Assembly: GCA_021800315.1 (NCBI GenBank)
Contig: JAJYZD010000176.1
Coordinates: 1-7,991 of the forward strand
DNA: 7,991 nucleotides
From: Bacillota bacterium
Lineage (GTDB): Bacteria; Bacillota; Desulfotomaculia; Desulfotomaculales; JAJYZD01
Direction: 5' to 3'
Shown here: one piece after another, positions 1-6,703 of the stretch
Numbering within the stretch: position 1 is the first letter of the stretch
Layout: each line of letters begins with the position of its first letter
Program-made: the position numbers and the translations under genes
Notes under the pieces: generated by a model
The model's input: only the letters and a program-made list of their open reading frames with translations
Database searches by the model: none
What the model was told of the DNA's origin: nothing

Positions 1-1352
1 CGGCGGGGGCGCCCGGTACCACGGTGCGCGTGCACGATCTCTTTCACAATCTGCCGGTGCGCCGGAAGCACTTAAAGAGCGATCCCTACGAGTTCGGCCT
101 GATCGTCGAACTGGTCGGACGCTTGGCCCTGGCCCGTACGGCGGTCTCCTTCCGGCTGTCCCGCCAGGGGCGGGAGGTCTTTTACGCGCCCGGATCGGGC
201 GGCCTGCCCGAGGCGGCCGCGGCCGTCTTCGGCCGGGAAACCGCCCGCGGGATGTTTCCCTTTGCCGGCGAGGCGGAGGGAATCAGCTTTCAGGGACTGG
301 CGGGGCACCCGTCGATGGCGCGGACTTCCCGCCGTTACCAGGCCATCTTCGTCAACGGGCGCTGGGTGAGGAATTACGCGCTGTCGCGGGCGGTCGAGGA
401 CGCCTACAAAAACCTCCTTATGACCGGAAGGTTTCCCCTGGCGGTGCTGGACCTGCGGTTGGACCCGGGCCTGGTGGACGTCAACGTCCATCCGGCCAAG
501 CAGGATGTCCGTCTTTTGGACGAACCCACGTTGTCCCGCCTGGTCAGGGAGGGGGTGCGGCAGGCGCTGGCCCGCCGCAGCCTGGTACCGGTGTGGCCGG
601 GGGCCCGCCATGAGCCGGCGCCCCGGCCGCGACCGGTCACTTTCTCCTTTCCGGAGGAAAGGGAGGAACCGCCCGGGGAGCCACCGTGGGCGGCAAACCG
701 GGAGCCTGACCGGGATCCGCCCCTGGCAGCGGCCGCACCAACCCTGGGCGAGGAACCCGCGCCTTACCGCCCGACCTGGCCGCGGCTTACGGTTTTGGCC
801 TGGCTCGCCCCCACCTACATCCTGGCGACGGGCGACGGGGGCCTCTACATAATCGACCAGCACGCCGCCCATGAGCGGGTGCTTTTCGAGGAGCACCTGG
901 CCTGCCTGACCGGGTCGACGCCGCCGGCCCAGATTCTGGCGTGTCCGCTTACGCCGGAGTTGGACGCCGGGCACAAGGCGGTCCTGGACAAGAATCTGCC
1001 CCTGGTGGAAAGCCTGGGTTTCGCCCTGGAACCGTTCGGAGGCGCCTGGCTCCTGCGGGCCGGCCCCGCCTGGGGACCGCCGGCCCCGGCGGAGAGCCTC
1101 CTGGTGGACGTCTTGGATATGCTTCTGGAAAAGGGCGGCATTGCCCGGAGTGACCTGGTGGAACGACTGGTTACCACCTGGGCCTGCAAGGGGGCCGTCA
1201 AATCCGGGGACCGCCTGGACTACCCGGAGATGACCGGGCTGGTGCGGCGGCTGGGCGCCGCGCAGGCCCCTTACACCTGCCCGCACGGCCGGCCGACGCT
1301 CATTCAGATCGGTGAGCGGGAGCTGCTGACCAGGTTCAAGCGGATAACGTAG
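1..1352 (+). CDS. mutL: DNA mismatch repair endonuclease MutL, 3' portion (5' end outside window)
   Basis: Methyl-independent mismatch repair: MutL couples mismatch recognition by MutS to strand nicking. The reading frame is open from base 3, so the gene enters from the left; 449 residues are visible. The first residues (AGAPGTTVRVHDLF) are the end of the GHKL ATPase domain. They are followed by the transducer domain with FVNGRWVRN and VDVNVHPAKQDVRL (about residues 117-170). A Pro/Glu/Arg-rich linker spans about residues 200-265. The C-terminal domain carries the nuclease motif DQHAAHERVLFEE, then ACKGAVKSGD, CPHGRP and a terminal FKR, which are the metal-site motifs of endonuclease-type MutL, as in bacteria lacking MutH. 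An internal ATG at base 24 is not the start because family sequence continues upstream of it. The gene ends directly in an intrinsic terminator. Identity is very secure. Confidence 0.97.
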   Translation, partial: AGAPGTTVRVHDLFHNLPVRRKHLKSDPYEFGLIVELVGRLALARTAVSFRLSRQGREVFYAPGSGGLPEAAAAVFGRETARGMFPFAGEAEGISFQGLAGHPSMARTSRRYQAIFVNGRWVRNYALSRAVEDAYKNLLMTGRFPLAVLDLRLDPGLVDVNVHPAKQDVRLLDEPTLSRLVREGVRQALARRSLVPVWPGARHEPAPRPRPVTFSFPEEREEPPGEPPWAANREPDRDPPLAAAAPTLGEEPAPYRPTWPRLTVLAWLAPTYILATGDGGLYIIDQHAAHERVLFEEHLACLTGSTPPAQILACPLTPELDAGHKAVLDKNLPLVESLGFALEPFGGAWLLRAGPAWGPPAPAESLLVDVLDMLLEKGGIARSDLVERLVTTWACKGAVKSGDRLDYPEMTGLVRRLGAAQAPYTCPHGRPTLIQIGERELLTRFKRIT

Positions 1353-1392
1353 CAAGAGGGCCTGCCGTAATAAGGCGGGCCCTCTTGCTTTT
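1351..1392 (+). terminator. Rho-independent terminator of mutL
   Basis: A 16-base arm (1351-1366) pairs with 1374-1389 across the 7-base loop GTAATAA, with one T-G wobble and otherwise complete pairing. It is followed by a short T run (1389-1392). The hairpin overlaps the mutL stop codon by two bases. The same core sequence recurs in reverse-complement orientation at 3391-3419. Clear terminator in form, although the T run is short. Confidence 0.88.
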
Positions 1393-1470
1393 GGGCGGCT
1401 TTCTTGTTGGGTATCACCCGGGTGGCCGGTCTGCGCCGCTACAGGCCCTGGGCAACTGGGGCTTCTTCAT
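1393..1470 (-). pseudogene. Decayed left copy of small basic protein gene
   Basis: On the minus strand an ATG at 1470 begins MKKPQLPRA, matching the start of the right-hand copy (MKKPKLPRA at 3505). One C is then missing relative to that copy, so the frame runs into a different peptide and stops at 1414. Even after restoring the base, a Trp codon in the right copy is a TAG here. The promoter -10 has become TACAAT (1489-1494), and the GGAGGTGA ribosome site has been replaced by a GGAGTC-like sequence. All these changes point to loss of function. It reads towards mutL and ends against the mutL terminator. Confidence 0.6.
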
Positions 1471-1516
1471 GGTAATTGACTCCGGAACATTGTACCAGGT
1501 TTGTGAGGGTTTGCGG
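1393..1516. repeat. Left copy of ~125 bp direct repeat (pairs with 3427-3551)
   Basis: Aligns with 3427-3551 from GGGCGGCTTTCTTGTTGGGT through GGGTTTGCGG, with about 18 differences and one single-base gap in my hand alignment (roughly 85% identical). Both copies lie immediately to the right of a terminator hairpin with the same core. The differences cluster in the promoter/RBS part of the small minus-strand gene, as expected if this copy is no longer selected. Confidence 0.85.
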
Positions 1517-1529
1517 CTATTCCGGCGGA

Positions 1530-2597
1530 GTAAAAAGCATTTCATATTTTGCAATCGCCGGGTCGAAAAGCTCCGGGTTTCAGCCGGGGAACCGAATAGT
1601 CTGATCCTTGAGTCCGACTCACGCTACGCGCGGGTAACCGACCACATCGGCGTCGCCGTTTTGTATTTTTACGACGGTTAGGAGGAATCGGTGGGATGGG
1701 CAGGGAATATGCAGAGGTATTAAGATTCCGTTCCGGGAGAAGATTGCCAAAGGTGTGTCCCATGTCGGGGACTTGAGCAAATTATTGCCGGGATGCGCGG
1801 GGACCAGGAAAACCGATCTCGACATGATGCCGGACGGATATTGAGATACGCGGGAGACAACTGTTCATACTCTGAAGGTACGCTGATGGATCTGGATGAT
1901 TGCGAGATAGAGACCGCACACTCGGATGAAAGGCCTCCCGGGGAGAGGTATACCGCCATGATCGACGCCCAGCCCAAGGATCGCCTGGTGGAGTTTCTGG
2001 TCTCCCTCTGCCTGCAACACGATAAGATCGGGGCGCGCGTCAGCTTCGAATTCGTTACCTGTGATAAAGAGAGCGTGCGTCAGAGTTCCGTCGACTGTCC
2101 GGCCAACTGGAAGATGAGCGTAGATTGGCCATGGAGTTCACCCTCGACGGTGACTTCGCTTACTACCGGAAACTAAAATCCACCTACACTGAGCAGGCCT
2201 GGCCGTCAATCTATCCCGGCATTATTCAAACATTGGAAAGAAGGCAATACCATTCCAGGATTTATCCGGACATACTCATTGACGAGCACGAGCTGTCTAA
2301 ACTACTGTCATACGTAAAGGCCGGTCCAGCCCGGATTATCGCCTATCATCGCCCCCTGCTTCCCGACTTCAGGGAAGACGTGTACGCCGCTTGGGTACAG
2401 CACATTCGCGATTCGGCACAAAGAGCAAGTGACCGGCGGGGTTATCAAGGAGTCTGTTCGCTTATCAGATCACTTATCGAGGATGGCGGAACCGTTCAGG
2501 CCGCCCGGATCATTTCTCAACTGCTCGCTATGTATTCCTCGCTATGTATTCGAGGAAGCCGGCATTCAAGGAAAATATAGGGAAGATATCCAAATGA
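1530..2597 (+). pseudogene. SWIM zinc-finger family protein, frame-broken
   Basis: Pieces of one protein are spread over several frames. Frame 2 at 1530-1681 resembles the N-terminus before the SWIM finger (NRRVEKLRV, then SDSRYARVT), and then meets a TAG. Frame 3 near 1737-1800 gives GVSHVGDLSKLLPG. Frame 2 at about 1930-2070 gives ERPPGERYTAMIDAQPKDRL. Frame 1 from about 2068 gives DGDFAYYRKLKSTYTEQAWP, then HIRDSAQRASDRRGY and LIRSLIEDGGTVQAARIISQ. That last part is the typical C-terminal helical region of bacterial SWIM-domain proteins (established family knowledge, matched from memory). A perfect 14 bp duplication (2524-2551) shifts the end. Removing one unit gives LLAMYSRKPAFKE and a stop at 2595-2597, as the family expects. 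I cannot find an intact CxC...CxH finger. The C-terminal half is secure as a family relic; the N-terminal boundaries are tentative. The stretch 2125-2580 could still be translated as a 151-residue fragment from TTG. Confidence 0.6.
2524..2551 (+). repeat. Perfect 14 bp tandem duplication causing a frameshift
   Basis: CTCGCTATGTATTC occurs twice back to back (2524-2537 and 2538-2551). Fourteen bases is not a multiple of three, so the second unit shifts the SWIM-family frame. Deleting one unit restores a family-like C-terminus and moves the stop from 2578-2580 to 2595-2597, 15 bases before the next gene. Confidence 0.92.
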
Positions 2598-2612
2598 TGG
2601 TGGGGTGGTGCG

Positions 2613-3155
2613 ATGGTGGAGATCCAGTTGCTTACACCGGATCAATTGGCAAAGATTTACCCGGAAGTCGAAGAAGAAAACTGGACATTCAGATCTTTTT
2701 TAAAAACCCTGAAATCCAAAAAACTTGACAACTCTGTCCATAAGACGCATCAAGAGTTGTTCGCCCACGCCGACTGTATCGCCTGTGCCAACTGTTGCCG
2801 GCTCATAGTCCCCGCTCTGAACGATGATGATGTTGCCAGGATCTCCCGGCTGCTTGGCCGGTCCGATGAGGAGTTCAGGGCGGAATACCTGGAGGATGTT
2901 GACGGCGAGTGGATGATTAACAGCAAGCCATGCCCCTTCCTGACGGAAAATGGTTGCGCAGTTTACGATCGCCGACCAGAATTGTGTCGCAAATATCCTT
3001 TTACTGATCGAAAGGAAATTCAATCCCGGCTGATCACTCTCGTTTCGAACGCCGGGATCTGCCCGGTGGTGTATGAGGTTTTTGAAAGACTTAAGACACA
3101 ATACCGTAAGGAATACGATTCGTACCAGCGTGAAATGCGTTCGTACTGGAGGTAA
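2613..3155 (+). CDS. YkgJ-type cysteine-cluster protein (putative Fe-S/zinc binding)
   Basis: The 180-residue protein has the signature of the YkgJ/CxxCxxCC family (Pfam PF03692): C55-x2-C58-x2-C61-C62, then KPCPFL (C107), NGCAVYDRRPELC (C115, C125) and AGIC (C150). The CPFL...C.vY..RP..C spacing is characteristic. Members are thought to bind a metal or Fe-S cluster; their cellular role is not established. There is no signal peptide or membrane segment, so it is probably cytoplasmic. The C-terminal ~20 residues are charged (Lys/Arg/Glu/Tyr-rich). The ATG at 2613 has a G-rich upstream sequence (GGTGGGGTGG) as a plausible ribosome site. It lies only 15 bases after the ancestral stop of the SWIM relic, implying the two were once translationally coupled. 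This gene appears intact although its partner is broken. Family assignment is secure; function is unknown. Confidence 0.9.
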   Translation: MVEIQLLTPDQLAKIYPEVEEENWTFRSFLKTLKSKKLDNSVHKTHQELFAHADCIACANCCRLIVPALNDDDVARISRLLGRSDEEFRAEYLEDVDGEWMINSKPCPFLTENGCAVYDRRPELCRKYPFTDRKEIQSRLITLVSNAGICPVVYEVFERLKTQYRKEYDSYQREMRSYWR

Positions 3156-3178
3156 TGTCGAGAATGCCGCCTGGTCCG

Positions 3179-3505
3179 CTACAGGGCCGGCAACGTTCGG
3201 GAGGCCGGCCGCCGGATCAGCTGCAGCCCTGGTGTCTCGGCGGGAATCGCCATTCCGGATGCGCTGGACGTACCGATCCCATGCTGAGTCCGGGCTGAGC
3301 AGGGTTTTCTGAGCCCGCAGACCCGCATTTTCGCGATCCAAAGATGGTGAACGGTACCGGAAGAACGGCCGGTGGACCGGGGAAACGCGTAAGGGCCCGC
3401 CTTATTACGGCAGGCCCTTTTCGCTTGGGCGGCTTTCTTGTTGGGTACCACCTGGGTGGCCGGCCTGCGCCGCCACAGGGCCCTGGGCAGCTTGGGCTTC
3501 TTCAT
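3179..3505 (-). CDS. Small Lys/Arg-rich protein, conserved-looking N-terminus with runaway tail
   Basis: The minus-strand start is well defined: -10 TATAAT (3524-3529), RBS GGAGG (3514-3518) and ATG at 3505 after an 8-base spacer, giving a very short leader. The first ~25 residues are MKKPKLPRALWRRR then PATQVVPNKKA. They resemble tiny (about 40-50 residue) basic proteins I have seen annotated as hypothetical in Clostridia, but I cannot name a family. Downstream of codon 25 the frame runs through the terminator-like hairpin (3391-3419) and on to a stop at 3179, giving 109 residues whose tail has no recognisable features. The original C-terminus has probably been replaced by the hairpin unit, so only the first part is likely ancestral. 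No function can be assigned. A decayed copy lies at 1393-1470. Confidence 0.4.
   Translation of the reverse strand: MKKPKLPRALWRRRPATQVVPNKKAAQAKRACRNKAGPYAFPRSTGRSSGTVHHLWIAKMRVCGLRKPCSARTQHGIGTSSASGMAIPAETPGLQLIRRPASRTLPAL
3391..3421 (+). terminator. Terminator-like hairpin, reverse-complement twin of the mutL terminator
   Basis: Arm 3391-3401 pairs with 3409-3419 around the loop TTATTAC, followed by T bases (3418-3421) on the plus strand. Its core is the exact reverse complement of the core at 1358-1382. On the plus strand one pair is therefore a C/A mismatch, while on the minus strand it becomes a G-U wobble. It could end transcription from the YkgJ-type gene about 236 bases upstream. 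Pairing is clear; the direction of action is not. Confidence 0.6.
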
Positions 3506-3551
3506 GGTCGTCACCTCCAAAATATTATACCAGGTTTTTGCGGGTTTGCGG
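3427..3551. repeat. Right copy of ~125 bp direct repeat (pairs with 1393-1516)
   Basis: Same orientation as the left copy and offset by 2034-2035 bases. This copy retains a perfect TATAAT -10, a strong ribosome site and an open frame for the small minus-strand gene. It looks like the parental or functionally constrained copy. The remaining gene-free bases on either side (3156-3390 and 3552-3817) show no supported coding sequence. Confidence 0.85.
3511..3529 (-). promoter_or_regulatory. Promoter -10 and ribosome site for the small basic gene
   Basis: Reading the minus strand, TATAAT (3529-3524) is followed 5 bases later by GGAGGTGA (3518-3511) and the ATG at 3505. The best -35 at 17-base spacing (TCCGCA) is poor, so the promoter would depend on the perfect -10. 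The predicted transcript has a leader of only about 15 bases. Confidence 0.5.
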
Positions 3552-3603
3552 AGGGGGACATCGAACCGGCGGAGATTCCCCTGGAACGCGCCTGGGCGGC
3601 GTC

Positions 3604-3631
3604 ATACCGGCCTTCGGAAAGCTGCCGGTAT
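3604..3631. other. Stem-loop with perfect 8 bp arms upstream of the amidohydrolase gene
   Basis: ATACCGGC (3604-3611) pairs with GCCGGTAT (3624-3631). The 12-base interior can add a CTT/AAG mini-stem. A run of three T then C bases follows. It lies 187 bases before the amidohydrolase start and could be an old terminator or leader structure. No protein or riboswitch family is recognised. Confidence 0.35.
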
Positions 3632-3817
3632 TTCCCCCGGGCGCAGACTTTTTCGACGAACGGCGGATTCGGTTTCTGTCGCTCACAAGAGGGATTGTCA
3701 GGGGGCTGTTGAACAATAAAGGCAGTGGTTGCATTGGTGGCTCGAAACTTGGGATAGTGCCGGGACCCTGCCGGGGATATCTGCAACTCACTGCTGATTA
3801 TTGGGAGATGTCGGAAA

Positions 3818-5008
3818 ATGGCCAGTGCTATAGACGAACTTCCTTCCAGCCTGGAGATGGTAAAAGACGATGTGATCCGCTGGCGCCGGCACCTGCACCG
3901 GAATCCGGAGCTGTTTTTCGAGGAAGAGGAGACCTCGCGATTTGTGTACGACACTCTGCAACAGTTTGCGGGCCTGGAGGTCTCCCGGCCAACGAAGACC
4001 AGTGTTCTCGCGCGCCTTACGGGCGGCTTCCCCGGACCGGTTCTGGCCCTGCGCGCGGATATGGACGCTCTCCCCATCCAGGAGGAAACCGTCTTTGAGT
4101 TCGCCTCCCGGGTTCCGGGGAAGATGCATGCCTGCGGCCACGACGGCCATACGGCGATCCTTCTGGGGACGGCCAGGGTTTTGGCCCAGGTTCGGGAAAG
4201 GATCCACGGCGAGGTTCGCTTCATTTTCCAGCACGCCGGGGAATTGCACCCCGGCGGAGCGAGGGATCTGGTGGAAGCCGGCGTGATGGAATGGGTCGAT
4301 GGGGTGGTGGGACTGCACCTGTGGTCGCCGCTGCCGGTAGGGCAAATTGGCTTGAAGGCAGGGGCGGTTCTGGCCGCGCCCGACGAATTCTTTATCACCA
4401 TCCGGGGACGGGGCGGACATGCCGCCCAGCCGGAGGTTCTGGTCGATCCCATCGTGACGGCGGCCCAGGTGGTCATCAATCTGCAACACGTGGTTTCCCG
4501 GCAGACTGATCCGCTCGAACCGGTCGTGCTGTCCGTGACCCAGTTTCACGCGGGCACCGCCCATAACGTCATTCCCCCCAAAGTGGAAATCAACGGTACG
4601 GTACGGACGTTCAACCCGGCCTTACGGGCGGAGGTGCCGCGCCTGATGGAGCGGGTCATCCGGGGCGTTACCGCCGCCCACGGTGCGGACTACGAACTTC
4701 GGTACGAAGAGGGATACAACCCCGTTATCAACGACGGTCCAATCACGGCCAGGGTGAGGGAGGTCCTGATCCAAGCCTTCGGCGCGAACGCCGTCCGGGA
4801 AGCCCGGCCGCACATGGGCGGGGAGGACTTTTCCGCCTACCAGGCGGTTTGCCCGGGAACGTTTTTCTATGTCGGCTGCAGCGATCCGGAGAAAGGACAT
4901 TGCCCGCACCACCACCCGCTGTTTACGATCAATGAAGAGTCCCTGGCGGTGGGCGTGAAGGCCTTTATCCACATCGCCCTTCGGCTGCCGGGCGAAGACG
5001 CGCTATAG
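3818..5008 (+). CDS. M20D-family amidohydrolase (hippurate/N-acyl-amino-acid hydrolase-like)
   Basis: The 396-residue length is normal for peptidase family M20D, cytoplasmic dinuclear metal enzymes that cleave N-acyl or amide bonds of amino acids (hippurate, N-acetyl-amino acids, IAA conjugates). Visible motifs in order are HRNPEL, RADMDALPI (residues 79-87), MHACGHDGHTA with ligands C106 and H108, FIFQHAGELHPGGA (135-148), GLHLWSPLPVG with H167, the lid-domain GRGGHAAQP (197-205), HNVIPPKVEINGTVRTF (249-265), MGGEDFSAY (333-341) and a C-terminal HHHPLFTINEES holding the last His ligand. Oddity: the family has Glu-Glu where this protein has G141-E142. The first Glu is the general base, so activity may be lost or reduced. 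The start ATG at 3818 has GGGAG (3803-3807) 10 bases upstream. The next gene begins 41 bases after the stop, so the two probably form an operon. The family is certain; the substrate is not. Confidence 0.93.
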   Translation: MASAIDELPSSLEMVKDDVIRWRRHLHRNPELFFEEEETSRFVYDTLQQFAGLEVSRPTKTSVLARLTGGFPGPVLALRADMDALPIQEETVFEFASRVPGKMHACGHDGHTAILLGTARVLAQVRERIHGEVRFIFQHAGELHPGGARDLVEAGVMEWVDGVVGLHLWSPLPVGQIGLKAGAVLAAPDEFFITIRGRGGHAAQPEVLVDPIVTAAQVVINLQHVVSRQTDPLEPVVLSVTQFHAGTAHNVIPPKVEINGTVRTFNPALRAEVPRLMERVIRGVTAAHGADYELRYEEGYNPVINDGPITARVREVLIQAFGANAVREARPHMGGEDFSAYQAVCPGTFFYVGCSDPEKGHCPHHHPLFTINEESLAVGVKAFIHIALRLPGEDAL

Positions 5009-5049
5009 GGATGCCGCGCCTGCAAGGCCGGCGGAAGGAGTGGGGAGTT

Positions 5050-6639
5050 ATGGATTTTGACGCTTATCCGTATCCTTCCCGGCGCACGGTCGTCTTCGCC
5101 GGGCGGGGCATGGTGGCCACGTCCCACCCCCTGGCCGCCCAGGCCGGGCTGGAGGTGCTGCGCCAGGGGGGCAACGCGGTCGATGCCGCGGTGGCCGCCG
5201 CCGCGGCCCTGACGGTGGTGGAACCCTGTTCCAACGGGATCGGCGGCGACGCCTTCGCCCTGGTGTGGTTCGGCGGCCGGCTGCTCGGTTTGAACGCCAG
5301 CGGCCCCTCGCCCCGCGCCTTGTCGGCGGAGAAACTGAAGTCCGGCCGGAGCATGCCGCGGTACGGCTGGGCGTCCGTCACGGTTCCCGGGGCTCCCGCC
5401 GCCTGGGCGGAACTCTCGCGCCGCTACGGCCGGGTGCCGCTGGCCACGGCCCTGGCTCCGGCCGTGGAAATGGCCGGCGAGGGACACCCGGTGGCGCCCA
5501 CCACCGCCCGGAACTGGCGGATCGCGGCGGAAACGTACGCCTGCGACCTGACCGGCGCCGAGTACGCCGCCTGGTTCGAGACCTTCACTTCCACCGGGGC
5601 GGCTCCCCGGGCCGGCGAGGTTTTTCGCGCCCCCTGGCACGCCGCCACCCTGAGGGCCATCGCCGCAAGCGCTGCCAGGGACTTCTACGAAGGGGACCTG
5701 GCGGAGCGGATCCTGAGGTTCTCCGCCCGTACCGGGGGCTATCTGGTCAAGGAGGACCTGGCGCAGTACGCGCCCGAATGGGTCGAGCCGGTTTCAATCC
5801 GGTACCGTGGCTACGACGTTTGGGAGATGCCGCCCAACGGGCAGGGTCTGGTGGCACTGATGGCACTGGGAATGCTGGAGGGATTCGACTTTACCGCAGG
5901 TCCTTCGGCTTTGGCCGTCCACCGGCAGCTGGAGGCGATGAAACTGGCTTTTGCCGACGGGCTGAAGTACATCACCGACCGGCGGCTGATGGCGGTCGAG
6001 CCGTCCGACCTGCTGTCTCCCGGGTACATCGCCTCGCGCCGGGAATTGATCGGGGAGCGGGCGACCCCGCCGGCGGCGGGCCGGCCCCCGGGCGGCGGCA
6101 CCGTTTACCTGGCGACGTCAGACGGGGAAGGGAACATGGTTTCCTATATCCAGAGCAACTACCTGGGCTTCGGTTCCGGCCTGGTGGTGCCGGAAACCGG
6201 CATCGCCCTGCACAACCGCGGCTGCTCCTTTTCACTGGATCCCGGCGCCGCCAACTTCCTTCTACCCGGCAAGAAGCCTTACCACACGATTATTCCCGGC
6301 TTCCTGACCAGGGACGGGCGACCGGTCGGACCGTTCGGGGTCATGGGGGCGTTCATGCAGCCGCAGGGGCACGTGCAGGTGGTGATGAACATGCTGGATT
6401 TCCAGCTCAATCCCCAGGCCGCTCTGGACGCGCCCCGCTGGCAGTGGCTGGAGGGGATGCGGGTGTCGGTGGAACCGCAGATGCCGGAATACGTGGTCCG
6501 GGGACTCGCGGACCGCGGGCACCTCGTGGAGGTGGGTACGGACGGGTTCGGCCGGGGGCAGATCATCTGGCGTCTGCCCTCGGGAGTGTACGCCGGGGCC
6601 ACGGAGCCGCGGACCGACGGCTCGGTGGCGGCCTGGTGA
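5050..6639 (+). CDS. Gamma-glutamyltransferase-like Ntn hydrolase, YwrD type
   Basis: The 529-residue protein matches the gamma-glutamyltransferase superfamily. These proenzymes cleave themselves before a Thr and then hydrolyse or transfer gamma-glutamyl groups, for example from glutathione or gamma-glutamyl peptides. Visible are RGMVATSHPLAAQAGLEVL and GGNAVDAAVAAAAAL near the N-terminus, then EPCSNGIGGDAFALVW. The cleavage region GGGTVYLATSDGEGNMVSY places the nucleophile at T351, giving a small subunit of about 179 residues. GLNASGPSP stands where classical enzymes have DFRETAP. PYHTIIPGFL and GPFGVMGAFMQPQGH replace the classical PLSSM and GSPGGS segments, as in the YwrD-like branch. No signal peptide is seen, unlike periplasmic or secreted GGT, so it is probably cytoplasmic. 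The start was chosen at ATG 5050, preceded by GGAAGGAG (5033-5040) with 9-base spacing; an in-frame ATG at 5011 lacks a good site. Downstream of an amidohydrolase, it suggests breakdown of amide-linked amino acid derivatives. The true activity could be another amidase reaction. Confidence 0.92.
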   Translation: MDFDAYPYPSRRTVVFAGRGMVATSHPLAAQAGLEVLRQGGNAVDAAVAAAAALTVVEPCSNGIGGDAFALVWFGGRLLGLNASGPSPRALSAEKLKSGRSMPRYGWASVTVPGAPAAWAELSRRYGRVPLATALAPAVEMAGEGHPVAPTTARNWRIAAETYACDLTGAEYAAWFETFTSTGAAPRAGEVFRAPWHAATLRAIAASAARDFYEGDLAERILRFSARTGGYLVKEDLAQYAPEWVEPVSIRYRGYDVWEMPPNGQGLVALMALGMLEGFDFTAGPSALAVHRQLEAMKLAFADGLKYITDRRLMAVEPSDLLSPGYIASRRELIGERATPPAAGRPPGGGTVYLATSDGEGNMVSYIQSNYLGFGSGLVVPETGIALHNRGCSFSLDPGAANFLLPGKKPYHTIIPGFLTRDGRPVGPFGVMGAFMQPQGHVQVVMNMLDFQLNPQAALDAPRWQWLEGMRVSVEPQMPEYVVRGLADRGHLVEVGTDGFGRGQIIWRLPSGVYAGATEPRTDGSVAAW

Positions 6640-6703
6640 GGGACGGAGGTTTAAGCAGCTTAGCTAAAACAGTATAAAACATGCTCAATAGTCACTAGAC
6701 CGG

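Noticed and set aside
24..26. ATG at 24 as the mutL start
   Set aside because: MutL family sequence (AGAPGTTVRV) continues upstream in frame to the window edge; the gene is truncated by the window, not starting here.
72..1355. Long minus-strand ORF opposite mutL
   Set aside because: Antisense shadow in GC-rich DNA; the plus strand has unmistakable MutL motifs throughout.
1385..1681. 98-residue plus-strand ORF after mutL as an independent gene
   Set aside because: It begins inside the terminator and crosses the repeat of the minus-strand small gene. Only its last third resembles a protein, and that fits the SWIM-family N-terminus, so it is treated as part of the pseudogene.
2429..2728. 99-residue ORF overlapping the SWIM relic and the YkgJ-type gene
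   Set aside because: An out-of-frame artefact spanning the 14 bp duplication; it overlaps two better-supported frames.
3511..4564. Minus-strand ORFs opposite the amidohydrolase
   Set aside because: No motifs, no ribosome sites, and the plus strand encodes a clear M20D enzyme.
5011..5049. Upstream ATG at 5011 for the GGT-like gene
   Set aside because: No ribosome site; the ATG at 5050 has GGAAGGAG at good spacing and matches the family N-terminus.
5265..6677. 470-residue alternative-frame ORF inside the GGT-like gene
   Set aside because: Arg/Gly-rich composition typical of a GC-rich shadow frame; the other frame carries all GGT motifs.
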